A stretch of DNA of 13,927 nucleotides from ZC4RG29 sp036563875 (GTDB taxonomy: Bacteria; Bacteroidota; Bacteroidia; Cytophagales; Cyclobacteriaceae): positions 1 through 13,927 of the forward strand of contig DATCLO010000197.1 of assembly GCA_036563875.1 (NCBI GenBank). The letters are read 5' to 3'. Both the position numbers and the translations under genes were made by a program. The notes below the pieces were generated by a model. That model was not told the origin of the DNA. It was given only the letters and a program-made list of their open reading frames with translations, and searched no databases. Below, piece after piece: positions 7,608 to 13,927 of this stretch; the stretch's first letter is position 1, and every line of letters starts with the position of its first letter.

Positions 7608-10600
7608 TCACATATTCCGTCGGTATTGCCCTCCAACCTCGAACAGCGCATTCGTGATCTGACCCAGCGAACACCGTTTTGTCGCTTCCATCAGAACTTC
7701 GAAAACATTTTGGTTTCGAATTGCAGCATTGCGGATATCCTGCAAGAGGGCTGGAGATCGTTCTTCATGGAAATGGTGAAGATCGCGAAGGCCGGCAATC
7801 TGTGCTTCCTTTTCTTCTATCGTTGCACGAATGACTTCACCCGGGATGAGTGTGGGTGATCCTTTCGAACTGAGGAAGGTGTTAACACCGATGATCGGAT
7901 ATTCTCCTGTGTGTTTGAGATTCTCGTAGTAGAGACTTTCTTCCTGAATCTTTCCGCGCTGGTACATTGTTTCCATCGCGCCAAGCACGCCACCACGTTC
8001 GGTAATGCGGTCGAACTCGCTCAGCACTGCTTCCTCGACAAGGTCCGTCAGTTCTTCTATGATGAACGAACCCTGAAGGGGATTTTCATTTTTAGCAAGA
8101 CCAAGTTCGCGGTTGATGATGAGCTGAATGGCCATCGCCCGCCTTACAGATTCTTCAGTAGGCGTTGTGATGGCTTCATCGTATGCGTTAGTGTGCAGCG
8201 AATTGCAGTTATCGTAAATCGCATACAACGCCTGCAGCGTCGTACGGATGTCGTTGAAGTCGATTTCCTGAGCGTGAAGCGAACGACCGGAGGTTTGAAT
8301 GTGATACTTCAGTATCTGTGACCGGGCGTTACCGTGGTACTTGTCGCGTATCGCCTTTGCCCAAATCCGTCGCGCCACGCGACCGATAACAGCATACTCC
8401 GGATCGATACCGTTACTAAAGAAGAAGGAAAGGTTAGGCGCAAACGAATCGATGTGCATGCCCCGGCTCAGGTAGTATTCGACATACGTAAAGCCGTTGG
8501 CCAGGGTAAACGCCAGCTGTGTAATGGGGTTCGCGCCCGCTTCGGCGATGTGATAGCCGGAGATGGACACGGAATAAAAATTCCGCACGTTCCGGTCGAT
8601 GAAGTATTGCTGCACATCGCCCATGAGTCGCAATGCGAACTCCGTTGAAAATATGCATGTATTCTGTGCCTGATCTTCTTTCAGGATGTCGGCCTGTACG
8701 GTACCGCGAACTTTTGATAATGTATCTGCCTTAATCTTTTCGTACACATCGCGTTCAAGAACTTCATCCCCGGTAATGCCGAGCAGCATCAGGCCGAGTC
8801 CATCGTTGCCATCGGGCAGGCTGCCGCGATAGGACGGAGGCTCCATGCCTTTTGTACGATACGCTTCCTGGATTTTTTCGCGCACCTCAGTCTCTTTACC
8901 CGACTGACGGATATACAATTCGCATTGCTGATCGATGGCCGCGTTAAAGAAGAAGCCCAGTAACATCGGAGCCGGACCATTGATCGTCATCGACACGGAC
9001 GTCGCGGGATCGGCGAGGTTGAAACCGCTGTACAGGCGTTTGGCATCATCAAGACAGCAGACGGATACACCGGAGTTGCCGATCTTTCCGTAGATGTCTG
9101 GCCGGTAGTCCGGATCGTGGCCGTAGAGTGTTACTGAGTCAAACGCAGTTGACAGCCTCCGTGCCGGCATGTCCTTGCTGAGGTAGTGAAACCGTCTGTT
9201 CGTGCGTTCCGGACCACCCTCGCCGGCAAACATCCGTGTAGGGTCTTCTGTTTCGCGCTTGAAGGGATAGATACCTGCCGTGTAGGGAAATTCCCCCGGA
9301 ACATTTTCACGCAGCAACCATTTAAGAAGGTCGCCCCAGCCTTCATATCGCGGCACGGCAATTTTGGGAACGCGTGTCTGCGACAGAGAGGTAGTATAAG
9401 TCTGCACGCTTACTTGTTTGCCGCGCACCGGATAGGTGAATACATCCTCGCGGTAGCGAGCTGCCTTTTCAGGCCATCGTTCGAGCATTTCGAGGAGTCC
9501 GGACGCGAGCTGCGACTTTAATTCTTTCAAAGTCGGCTCAAGACGTGCGGCTAATTCCTGATCGCCTTTGCTCTTTACGTGTTCAAGAGTTTGCTGTACG
9601 GATTGTATTTGCTGCGCAATGGACGCCTGCTCTCTTACCCAGGCGTCGTAGCGACGGCTGTCTTCCGCAATCTCGCTGAGGTAGCGGGTGCGGCCTGGAG
9701 GGATGATGTAGACCTTTTCTGAACGTTCTTCGTCGGGCTGATATGACGACTGGAATTTCGCCTTCGTCTTTTGGTTAAGTGTAGCGATAACCTGATGGTA
9801 CAGTCGGTTTGTGCCCGGATCGTTGAATTGTGAAGCAATAGTTCCAAACACGGGCATGTCGTCAGGGCTGTCCTGCCAGCGCTGATGGCCCCGTTGATAC
9901 TGTTTCTTTACATCGCGCAATGCATCCTGTGCACCGCGCTTGTCGAATTTGTTGAGCACTACGATATCAGCGTAGTCGAGCATGTCGATCTTTTCCAGCT
10001 GCGTCGCTGCGCCGTACTCAGGCGTCATGACATACAGCGAGACATCGCTGTAATCAAGAATTTCCGTATCGCCTTGTCCGATACCTGAGGTTTCCAGTAT
10101 GATGAGGTCGAAGCCTGCTGCTTTCAACACTTGTAGCGACTCCTTCACGTGGGCAGACAATGCGAGATTGCTTTGTCGCGTCGCGAGTGACCGCATATAC
10201 ACGCGCGAATTGTTGATGGAGTTCATCCGGATGCGATCGCCAAGAAGAGCGCCGCCCGTCTTGCGTTTGGAAGGATCGACAGAAATGATGCCGACGGTTT
10301 TATCGGAGAAGTCATGAAGGAATCTCCGCACCAGTTCATCCACAATGGATGACTTCCCTGCACCGCCCGTACCTGTTATACCCAGGACAGGCGTTGTCGA
10401 TGTTTCAGCTCGGCGGTCAATCTTTTCAAATACGGATTTGTGATCGTCGTAATAGTTTTCTGCTGCCGATATCAGTTGGGCGATACCTAATGCATTGGAC
10501 GGGTTGAGATTATCGAGAATATTATCAGGGATATTCTTTCCCGTCGGCCAGTCGCTCTGCTGCACAACGTCGTTGATCATTCCCTGTAATCCCATGGCGC

Positions 10601-11042
10601 GTCCGTCATCCGGAGAATAGATTCGCGCGATGCCGTACTCCATCAGGGAACGAATTTCTTCCGGGAGAATGACGCCTCCACCTCCGCCGAAAATCCTGAT
10701 GTGAGATGCCCCTCTTTCTGCGAGCAAGTCGTACATGTACCGGAAGTATTCGTTGTGTCCTCCCTGGTAACTCGTTATCGCTATAGCTTGAACGTCTTCC
10801 TGAATGGCAGTGTTCACCACTTCGCCGACGCTGCGATCATGGCCAAGGTGTATTACTTCACAACCTGTTGCCTGCAGAATTCGGCGCATGATGTTGATCG
10901 CTGCATCATGGCCGTCGAAGAGACTGGCTGCGGTGACTACGCGGATCTTATGCTTCGGCTTGTAGGGGTCGGGAGCTTTATGACCCGCTAACCGGGTTGA
11001 TGATGTTTCTTTCTTAGCCTCGCGCAATGTATCCGAACGCAT
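7608..11042 (-). CDS. icmF: Fused isobutyryl-CoA mutase IcmF (B12-binding + G-protein chaperone + mutase)
   Basis: This 1144-residue enzyme interconverts isobutyryl-CoA and n-butyryl-CoA by an adenosylcobalamin radical mechanism, linking valine/branched-chain acyl metabolism to fatty acid routes. Domain order is diagnostic of IcmF. The B12-binding domain (about 30-165) has 'DGHDAA' with cobalt ligand His45 and the 'GGGGG' turn (119-123). The MeaB-like GTPase (about 215-430) has P-loop 'GTGGAGKS' (224-231), 'VDPSKRKTGGALLGDR' (255-270), 'ETSGIGQGD' (317-325) and 'NKFD' (364-367). A helical linker (about 460-530) leads to the mutase TIM barrel (about 560-1144) with 'SGYHIAEAGANP' (828-839). Gln793 in 'AQNTCIF' aligns with the substrate-carboxylate Arg of methylmalonyl-CoA mutase, arguing against methylmalonyl-CoA. 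No separate mutB/meaB is nearby, consistent with a self-contained fusion. The ATG at 11042 gives a short unconserved lead before 'KIRVVTAASLFDGHDA'. Confidence 0.96.
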   Translation of the reverse strand: MRSDTLREAKKETSSTRLAGHKAPDPYKPKHKIRVVTAASLFDGHDAAINIMRRILQATGCEVIHLGHDRSVGEVVNTAIQEDVQAIAITSYQGGHNEYFRYMYDLLAERGASHIRIFGGGGGVILPEEIRSLMEYGIARIYSPDDGRAMGLQGMINDVVQQSDWPTGKNIPDNILDNLNPSNALGIAQLISAAENYYDDHKSVFEKIDRRAETSTTPVLGITGTGGAGKSSIVDELVRRFLHDFSDKTVGIISVDPSKRKTGGALLGDRIRMNSINNSRVYMRSLATRQSNLALSAHVKESLQVLKAAGFDLIILETSGIGQGDTEILDYSDVSLYVMTPEYGAATQLEKIDMLDYADIVVLNKFDKRGAQDALRDVKKQYQRGHQRWQDSPDDMPVFGTIASQFNDPGTNRLYHQVIATLNQKTKAKFQSSYQPDEERSEKVYIIPPGRTRYLSEIAEDSRRYDAWVREQASIAQQIQSVQQTLEHVKSKGDQELAARLEPTLKELKSQLASGLLEMLERWPEKAARYREDVFTYPVRGKQVSVQTYTTSLSQTRVPKIAVPRYEGWGDLLKWLLRENVPGEFPYTAGIYPFKRETEDPTRMFAGEGGPERTNRRFHYLSKDMPARRLSTAFDSVTLYGHDPDYRPDIYGKIGNSGVSVCCLDDAKRLYSGFNLADPATSVSMTINGPAPMLLGFFFNAAIDQQCELYIRQSGKETEVREKIQEAYRTKGMEPPSYRGSLPDGNDGLGLMLLGITGDEVLERDVYEKIKADTLSKVRGTVQADILKEDQAQNTCIFSTEFALRLMGDVQQYFIDRNVRNFYSVSISGYHIAEAGANPITQLAFTLANGFTYVEYYLSRGMHIDSFAPNLSFFFSNGIDPEYAVIGRVARRIWAKAIRDKYHGNARSQILKYHIQTSGRSLHAQEIDFNDIRTTLQALYAIYDNCNSLHTNAYDEAITTPTEESVRRAMAIQLIINRELGLAKNENPLQGSFIIEELTDLVEEAVLSEFDRITERGGVLGAMETMYQRGKIQEESLYYENLKHTGEYPIIGVNTFLSSKGSPTLIPGEVIRATIEEKEAQIAGLRDLHHFHEERSPALLQDIRNAAIRNQNVFEVLMEATKRCSLGQITNALFEVGGQYRRNM

Positions 11043-11067
11043 GAACGGGTATTCGTTGTATATCCTT

Positions 11068-11075
11068 CAAAAGTA
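11068..11075 (-). promoter_or_regulatory. Bacteroidota -7 element for icmF
   Basis: On the minus strand 11075-11068 reads TACTTTTG, an exact TAnnTTTG match inside the 45-base gap between the M28 peptidase stop and the icmF ATG. A start near 11061 would leave a leader of about 18 bases. It suggests icmF can be transcribed independently of the upstream peptidase gene. Confidence 0.5.
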
Positions 11076-11087
11076 CGGAATTCCGCT

Positions 11088-12725
11088 CTACTGTTGTGTG
11101 CGAGATGCTTCACGTATTGCCTTGAATTCCGATCCTTCTCTCCATTGTGGCCAGGATGTCTCGAATGAAAGCCGTCGTCCCACTTCAAACAGCAGCTGAA
11201 GATCTTCAATCGCGCCATCGAGATGCCACACAGCTGGGTCATATTCGTCGGCTTGCTGGTGATAACGGTTTGCCGTGTAGTCGGCTGCCATCTTTTCTCC
11301 GTACTCAACGCCGCCTGTGATGTGATCGTTGCCTGGATCTACATACAGCGCGGGGATTCCGGCTTTCGCGAAGTTGAAATGATCGGAACGGAAGTAGAAT
11401 CCTGCTTCCGGATGCGGATCTGGCGAAACGTAGCGGCCGGTTTCCTTGCATATCGCTTTCACATAATCATCGAGTTCGGATTGACCATAGCCTACGATGA
11501 CTACGTTCTTCATGCGACCGAAGGAGCTGAGCACGTCGATGTTGATGCTGGCGACTGTGTTCGCGTGAGGGAAAATCGGATTGCGTACGTAATGGGCCGA
11601 CCCCAACAGACCTTCCTCCTCAGCTGTAACGGCCAGGAAGGCAACAGTGCGTTCTGGTTTCGGGTTGAGTGTCTTAAACGCTTCAGCGATTTCGAGGATG
11701 CCTGCTGTGCCGCTTGCGTTGTCCAGTGCTCCATTATATATGGAGTCCCCCGACGCATCAGGCATGCCAACGCCGAGGTGATCCCAATGCGCGGTGTAAA
11801 TAATGACTTCATCTGGTCGCGTCGTGCCGGTAATTTTTCCGATGACGTTGTATGAATTGTTTTTCTGCGACACTGCAGGCAGGGAGATACTCGCGTGAAT
11901 GCCGAGCGCGCGGCCTTTATATCCGGGTTTTTTCGCTGTCGCCAGTTCCTCGGTGAGGTTCATCCCCACTGCCTCGAATACTTTGCGTGTAGCGGGAAGC
12001 GATATCCATCCCTCAACGGGGCATACGGCCTGATTGGACTCAAGGTATAGTTTGGCGGTGTTCCAGCTGTTTTGCAGAACGCCAAAGGGGTAGCTTGCTG
12101 CAGCGTCTTCGTGGATAACCAGGCATCCCTTCGCTCCCTGCCGCGCCGCCTCTTCGAACTTGTAAGTCCAACGGCCGTAGTACGTCATCGTGCTTCCTTT
12201 AAAAAAGGTAGAGTCATCTGATCCAAAACCGGGGTCATTCACCATAACCAGCACGACCTTGTCCTTGACGTCAAGTCCCTCATAGTCATTCCAGTTGTAT
12301 TCTGGTGCAACAATGCCATAACCTGCGAAGACCAGTTCTGTGTTTTCCAGGGCCGTGCCGGCAGGGACCCGGCTCCAGACGACGTATTCATCGTACCCCT
12401 TGAGTTCCAACACCTTATCTCTTGCGCGCAGACGCATGGTTGCCTCTGCCGTGGTAGTGATTTCAACCATCGGCACTTCCTGCAGATAGCTTGTGCCGTT
12501 GGCTGGTTCCAGTCCGGCGGCGGCAAATTCCTTCTGGAGGTAGTCCAATGTGCGCCTTTCGCCCTCAGTAAAGGGCTTGCGACCCAGGAATTCGTCGGAC
12601 GACAACTCAGCAATGCGCCTTTCGAGCCGCTCGGCGGACAATTCGGTTTTGGGATCGTCTTTTTTACCGCAGGAGACTACCAGCAGTACGGCTGCACTTA
12701 ATAATAAGGAGGAACGGTTCAGCAT
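11088..12725 (-). CDS. PA-domain M28 zinc metallopeptidase, lipoprotein
   Basis: A 545-residue exported aminopeptidase-type enzyme. The N-terminus is a lipoprotein signal with lipobox 'VVSC' (16-19, lipidated Cys19). The following 'GKKDD' resembles the charged lipoprotein export signals described in Bacteroidota, so a surface location is possible (inference). A protease-associated (PA) domain is inserted at about residues 125-260 ('LVFAGYGIVAPEYNWNDY', 'KDKVVLVMVNDPG', 'GAKGCLVIHED'). The M28 catalytic domain (about 290-520) shows the expected co-catalytic zinc set: His313 in 'TAHWDHLG', bridging Asp335 in 'ALDNASG', Glu370-Glu371 in 'AEEEGLLGS' (catalytic base and ligand), Asp397 in 'INID' and His449 in 'SDHFNF'. 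It should release N-terminal amino acids from peptides in the periplasm or outside the cell. It lies 45 bases upstream of icmF on the same strand with no obvious functional link. Confidence 0.95.
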   Translation of the reverse strand: MLNRSSLLLSAAVLLVVSCGKKDDPKTELSAERLERRIAELSSDEFLGRKPFTEGERRTLDYLQKEFAAAGLEPANGTSYLQEVPMVEITTTAEATMRLRARDKVLELKGYDEYVVWSRVPAGTALENTELVFAGYGIVAPEYNWNDYEGLDVKDKVVLVMVNDPGFGSDDSTFFKGSTMTYYGRWTYKFEEAARQGAKGCLVIHEDAAASYPFGVLQNSWNTAKLYLESNQAVCPVEGWISLPATRKVFEAVGMNLTEELATAKKPGYKGRALGIHASISLPAVSQKNNSYNVIGKITGTTRPDEVIIYTAHWDHLGVGMPDASGDSIYNGALDNASGTAGILEIAEAFKTLNPKPERTVAFLAVTAEEEGLLGSAHYVRNPIFPHANTVASINIDVLSSFGRMKNVVIVGYGQSELDDYVKAICKETGRYVSPDPHPEAGFYFRSDHFNFAKAGIPALYVDPGNDHITGGVEYGEKMAADYTANRYHQQADEYDPAVWHLDGAIEDLQLLFEVGRRLSFETSWPQWREGSEFKAIREASRTQQ

Positions 12726-12746
12726 CGGTTAGACGTGTTAGAGGGG

Positions 12747-12753
12747 CAAAATA
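12747..12753 (-). promoter_or_regulatory. Possible -7 element for the M28 peptidase gene
   Basis: On the minus strand 12753-12747 reads TATTTTG followed by CCCC. This is one base shorter than TAnnTTTG but sits at the right distance (about 21 bases) from the ATG at 12725. Weak on sequence alone. Confidence 0.3.
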
Positions 12754-12788
12754 GGGAAAATGACGAAAGGGCGAGAGGAGCGAAGCGC

Positions 12789-12802
12789 CGTGTGCGAACA
12801 CG
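12789..12802 (+). other. Small hairpin with GNRA tetraloop
   Basis: CGTGT (12789-12793) pairs with ACACG (12798-12802) across the loop GCGA, a GNRA tetraloop when transcribed from the plus strand. On the minus strand the loop would be TCGC. The 5-bp stem is short, so chance formation is possible. Confidence 0.35.
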
Positions 12803-12826
12803 CAGCCTATCCGGGTATTTTTATTA

Positions 12827-12850
12827 CGTGTGGACCTGTTTCCCCACACG
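12827..12850 (+). other. 7-bp hairpin in the divergent intergenic region
   Basis: CGTGTGG (12827-12833) and CCACACG (12844-12850) are perfect reverse complements with a 10-base loop. The stem reuses the same CGTGT/ACACG core as the hairpin at 12789-12802. No T-run follows on either strand, so it is not an intrinsic terminator. Confidence 0.4.
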
Positions 12851-13036
12851 CATTTTGGGCTCAACAAAGGGGATTTTGGGAAAATTTTGTAACAGAACGC
12901 TTAAAATATTACGTGTAAGGGGTTTACCTGGCCGCCCGCTCAGCGTATTTACAGGGTACACCGCGACCCAACAATTAGTATTTTTCAGGGCATTGCGAGG
13001 ACCTGTAAAGGGTTTCTCTCGAAGGCGTTGCCCTGA

Positions 13037-13044
13037 TATATTTG
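13037..13044 (+). promoter_or_regulatory. Bacteroidota -7 element for the secreted PA14/Ig protein gene
   Basis: TATATTTG is an exact TAnnTTTG match ending 22 bases before the ATG at 13067. A TTTC at 13013-13016, 20 bases upstream, is one base off the -33 TTTG. This is the best two-part promoter in the window. The -33 candidate overlaps the end of the TGTAAAGGGTTT repeat copy (13004-13015). Confidence 0.55.
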
Positions 13045-13066
13045 CAGGCTCTTAAGAGAAAAACAG

Positions 13067-13927
13067 ATGCGACTGGCCCCGATTCGTTTCTTTGCGTTGC
13101 TTGGGATTCTTGTTGGCGTTGGATTCCGATCCTGGGCTCAATGTCCGGAACCGGGAGTAAACGAATCCCTCTACGGCTCCGACGCCTGGAATGGGTACGT
13201 CTACGAAGGCCTTAACGACTTCAGTACCGCCAGTTTCCTGGGCACATTGAATCAGTCCGCTGAGTTTGATGAGTTGTTTGCGACAAATCAAACAGACGGC
13301 GGTTGCACTTTTCAACTCGAGACTTTTTCTGTACGATTCAAGAATCGACAGTCTTTTGCTTGCGGCCTGCATACTTTCACCGTAACATCCAACAACATTG
13401 CTCGCCTTAGTATAGATGGGGGGAGTACATTTATAATCAACAATGCTTCCGGGACAGGCCAGGCTACGGTACACCTGACCGGCGGGATTTATGAGTTGGT
13501 GCTTGAATATGTTCATGACACGGGTTCACCTGAAATTCATTTTGAATTCGACGTTGACCCTGGGGACTATGCCGGGGAGATAGCCGGCGATCAGGTCATT
13601 TGTGACAATCCGGCTGATCCGGCTGCTTTCACCAGCTTGAGTCCCGCCAGGTTCTGTTCCGAGCAACCTGCTTCCTATCAATGGCAGGTTAGTTTTAATG
13701 GTGGATCTTACACCAACATCCCCGGCGCAACGAGCCTCACCTACAACGTTCCCGCGGGTCTTGCGGCCGGAAATTATCTGTACAAACGTCTGGCAACAGA
13801 TGCTTCCACGTCCACTACAATAGAATCCAACGAAATCAGCGTTGTGGTAGATATTCCGGAGGGCGACCAGTCATCTTTTGGCAGCGGGTCCTGGACGGCC
13901 TATGCATATGAAGGTGCCGATAACTAC
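13067..13927 (+). CDS. Secreted modular protein with PA14-like and Ig-like domains (C-terminus beyond window)
   Basis: The frame is open from the ATG at 13067 to the last base (287 residues visible). A signal peptide (residues 1-24, cleavage probably after 'SWA' before Gln25) directs export; 'WAQC' is not a lipobox, so Cys26 is not lipidated. Residues 37-163 resemble a PA14 domain: 'GSDAWNGYVYEG', then 'FSVRFKNRQSF', 'LHTFTVTSNNIARLSIDGG' and 'GGIYELVLEYVHDTG'. Residues about 171-262 form an Ig/PKD-like module ('GDQVICDNPADP', 'YQWQVSFNGGSYTNIPGAT', 'ESNEISVVV'). At 272 a second copy of the first module begins ('GSGSWTAYAYEG'), so the protein is an alternating repeat with a period of about 235 residues. 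Paired cysteines Cys80/Cys99 and Cys179/Cys197 may form disulfides. Such proteins in Bacteroidota are often large, type IX-secreted adhesins or glycan binders, but the C-terminal sorting domain is outside the window. The ligand is unknown. Confidence 0.88.
   Translation, partial: MRLAPIRFFALLGILVGVGFRSWAQCPEPGVNESLYGSDAWNGYVYEGLNDFSTASFLGTLNQSAEFDELFATNQTDGGCTFQLETFSVRFKNRQSFACGLHTFTVTSNNIARLSIDGGSTFIINNASGTGQATVHLTGGIYELVLEYVHDTGSPEIHFEFDVDPGDYAGEIAGDQVICDNPADPAAFTSLSPARFCSEQPASYQWQVSFNGGSYTNIPGATSLTYNVPAGLAAGNYLYKRLATDASTSTTIESNEISVVVDIPEGDQSSFGSGSWTAYAYEGADNY

Larger units (their letters stand above)
12726..13066. other. 341-base divergent intergenic region with promoters, hairpins and short repeats
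   Basis: This gap lies between the divergent M28 peptidase and PA14-protein genes. Apart from the two promoter candidates it holds a GNRA-loop hairpin (12789-12802), a second hairpin (12827-12850), and a near-direct repeat TGTA(A)(G/A)GGGTTT at 12914-12925 and 13004-13015 (11 of 12 identical). It also has an 8-bp inverted pair TTTACAGG (12948-12955) / CCTGTAAA (13002-13009). The trinucleotide-rich frame at 12735-13055 shows no protein family features, so I treat the region as non-coding. It may contain operators or a small RNA, but nothing matches a riboswitch I can name. Confidence 0.55.

Noticed and set aside
7608..11042. Methylmalonyl-CoA mutase large subunit
   Set aside because: The fused B12-GTPase-mutase order and Gln793 in place of the substrate-binding Arg point to IcmF, not methylmalonyl-CoA mutase.
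11223..11855. 210-codon open frame opposite the M28 peptidase gene
   Set aside because: It lies entirely within a gene with complete catalytic motifs on the other strand; the predicted product has no recognisable domain.
11088..12725. Functional operon of M28 peptidase with icmF
   Set aside because: Same strand and a 45-base gap, but a good -7 element lies in the gap and the functions are unrelated.
12735..13055. 106-codon open frame on the plus strand in the divergent intergenic region
   Set aside because: The translation is basic and low in family features, overlaps both promoters and ends just before the PA14 gene; it reads like chance coding in a non-coding region.
1..13927. CRISPR array, tRNA/rRNA gene, insertion sequence or phage genes
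   Set aside because: No regularly spaced repeats, cloverleaf sequences, transposase motifs or phage structural proteins were seen on either strand.

Overview
The window looks like a chromosomal segment from a free-living member of the Bacteroidota, probably Cytophagales-like. This is inferred from several things. Five start-proximal sites match the Bacteroidota -7 promoter consensus TAnnTTTG. Shine-Dalgarno sequences are weak or absent. There is a lipoprotein with a charged 'CGKKDD' start, a secreted PA14/Ig-like modular protein, a multi-PAS kinase with an 'HNLRSP' H-box, and an isobutyryl-CoA mutase fusion. No rRNA, tRNA, CRISPR array, transposase or phage gene was seen. Base and codon use look even throughout.

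Layout. Bases 1-1943 (minus) carry a cytosolic three-PAS histidine kinase, cut by the window edge a few residues before its end. Bases 2062-3851 hold two divergent RNA/SAM methyltransferase genes only 47 bases apart: a SpoU/TrmH-family enzyme (minus) and a COG1092-type Rossmann methyltransferase (plus). At 3941-6603 lies typA/bipA, a ribosome-associated GTPase, overlapping by ATGA with a gene for an exported TPR protein. At 6700-7542 is a double-domain universal stress protein. It converges with icmF (7608-11042, minus), a 1144-residue fusion of B12-binding domain, G-protein chaperone and mutase. Between the two stops sits a compact 20-bp perfect inverted repeat with a nested repeat architecture. 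Upstream of icmF, on the same strand, is a PA-domain M28 metallopeptidase lipoprotein (11088-12725). A 341-base divergent intergenic region with hairpins and short repeats separates it from a secreted modular PA14/Ig-like protein (13067 onward, plus), which runs off the right edge.

Functional themes. The stretch 2062-5761 is translation-centred: two probable RNA methyltransferases beside the GTPase that helps large-subunit assembly. IcmF would interconvert isobutyryl- and n-butyryl-CoA, using its own fused chaperone. The remaining genes (sensor kinase, stress protein, peptidase, surface or secreted protein) are separate functions. I do not see a convincing new multi-gene system. The most unusual items are the palindromic element at 7550-7594, the structured region before the PA14 protein, and a Tyr/Gln active-site combination read in IcmF.
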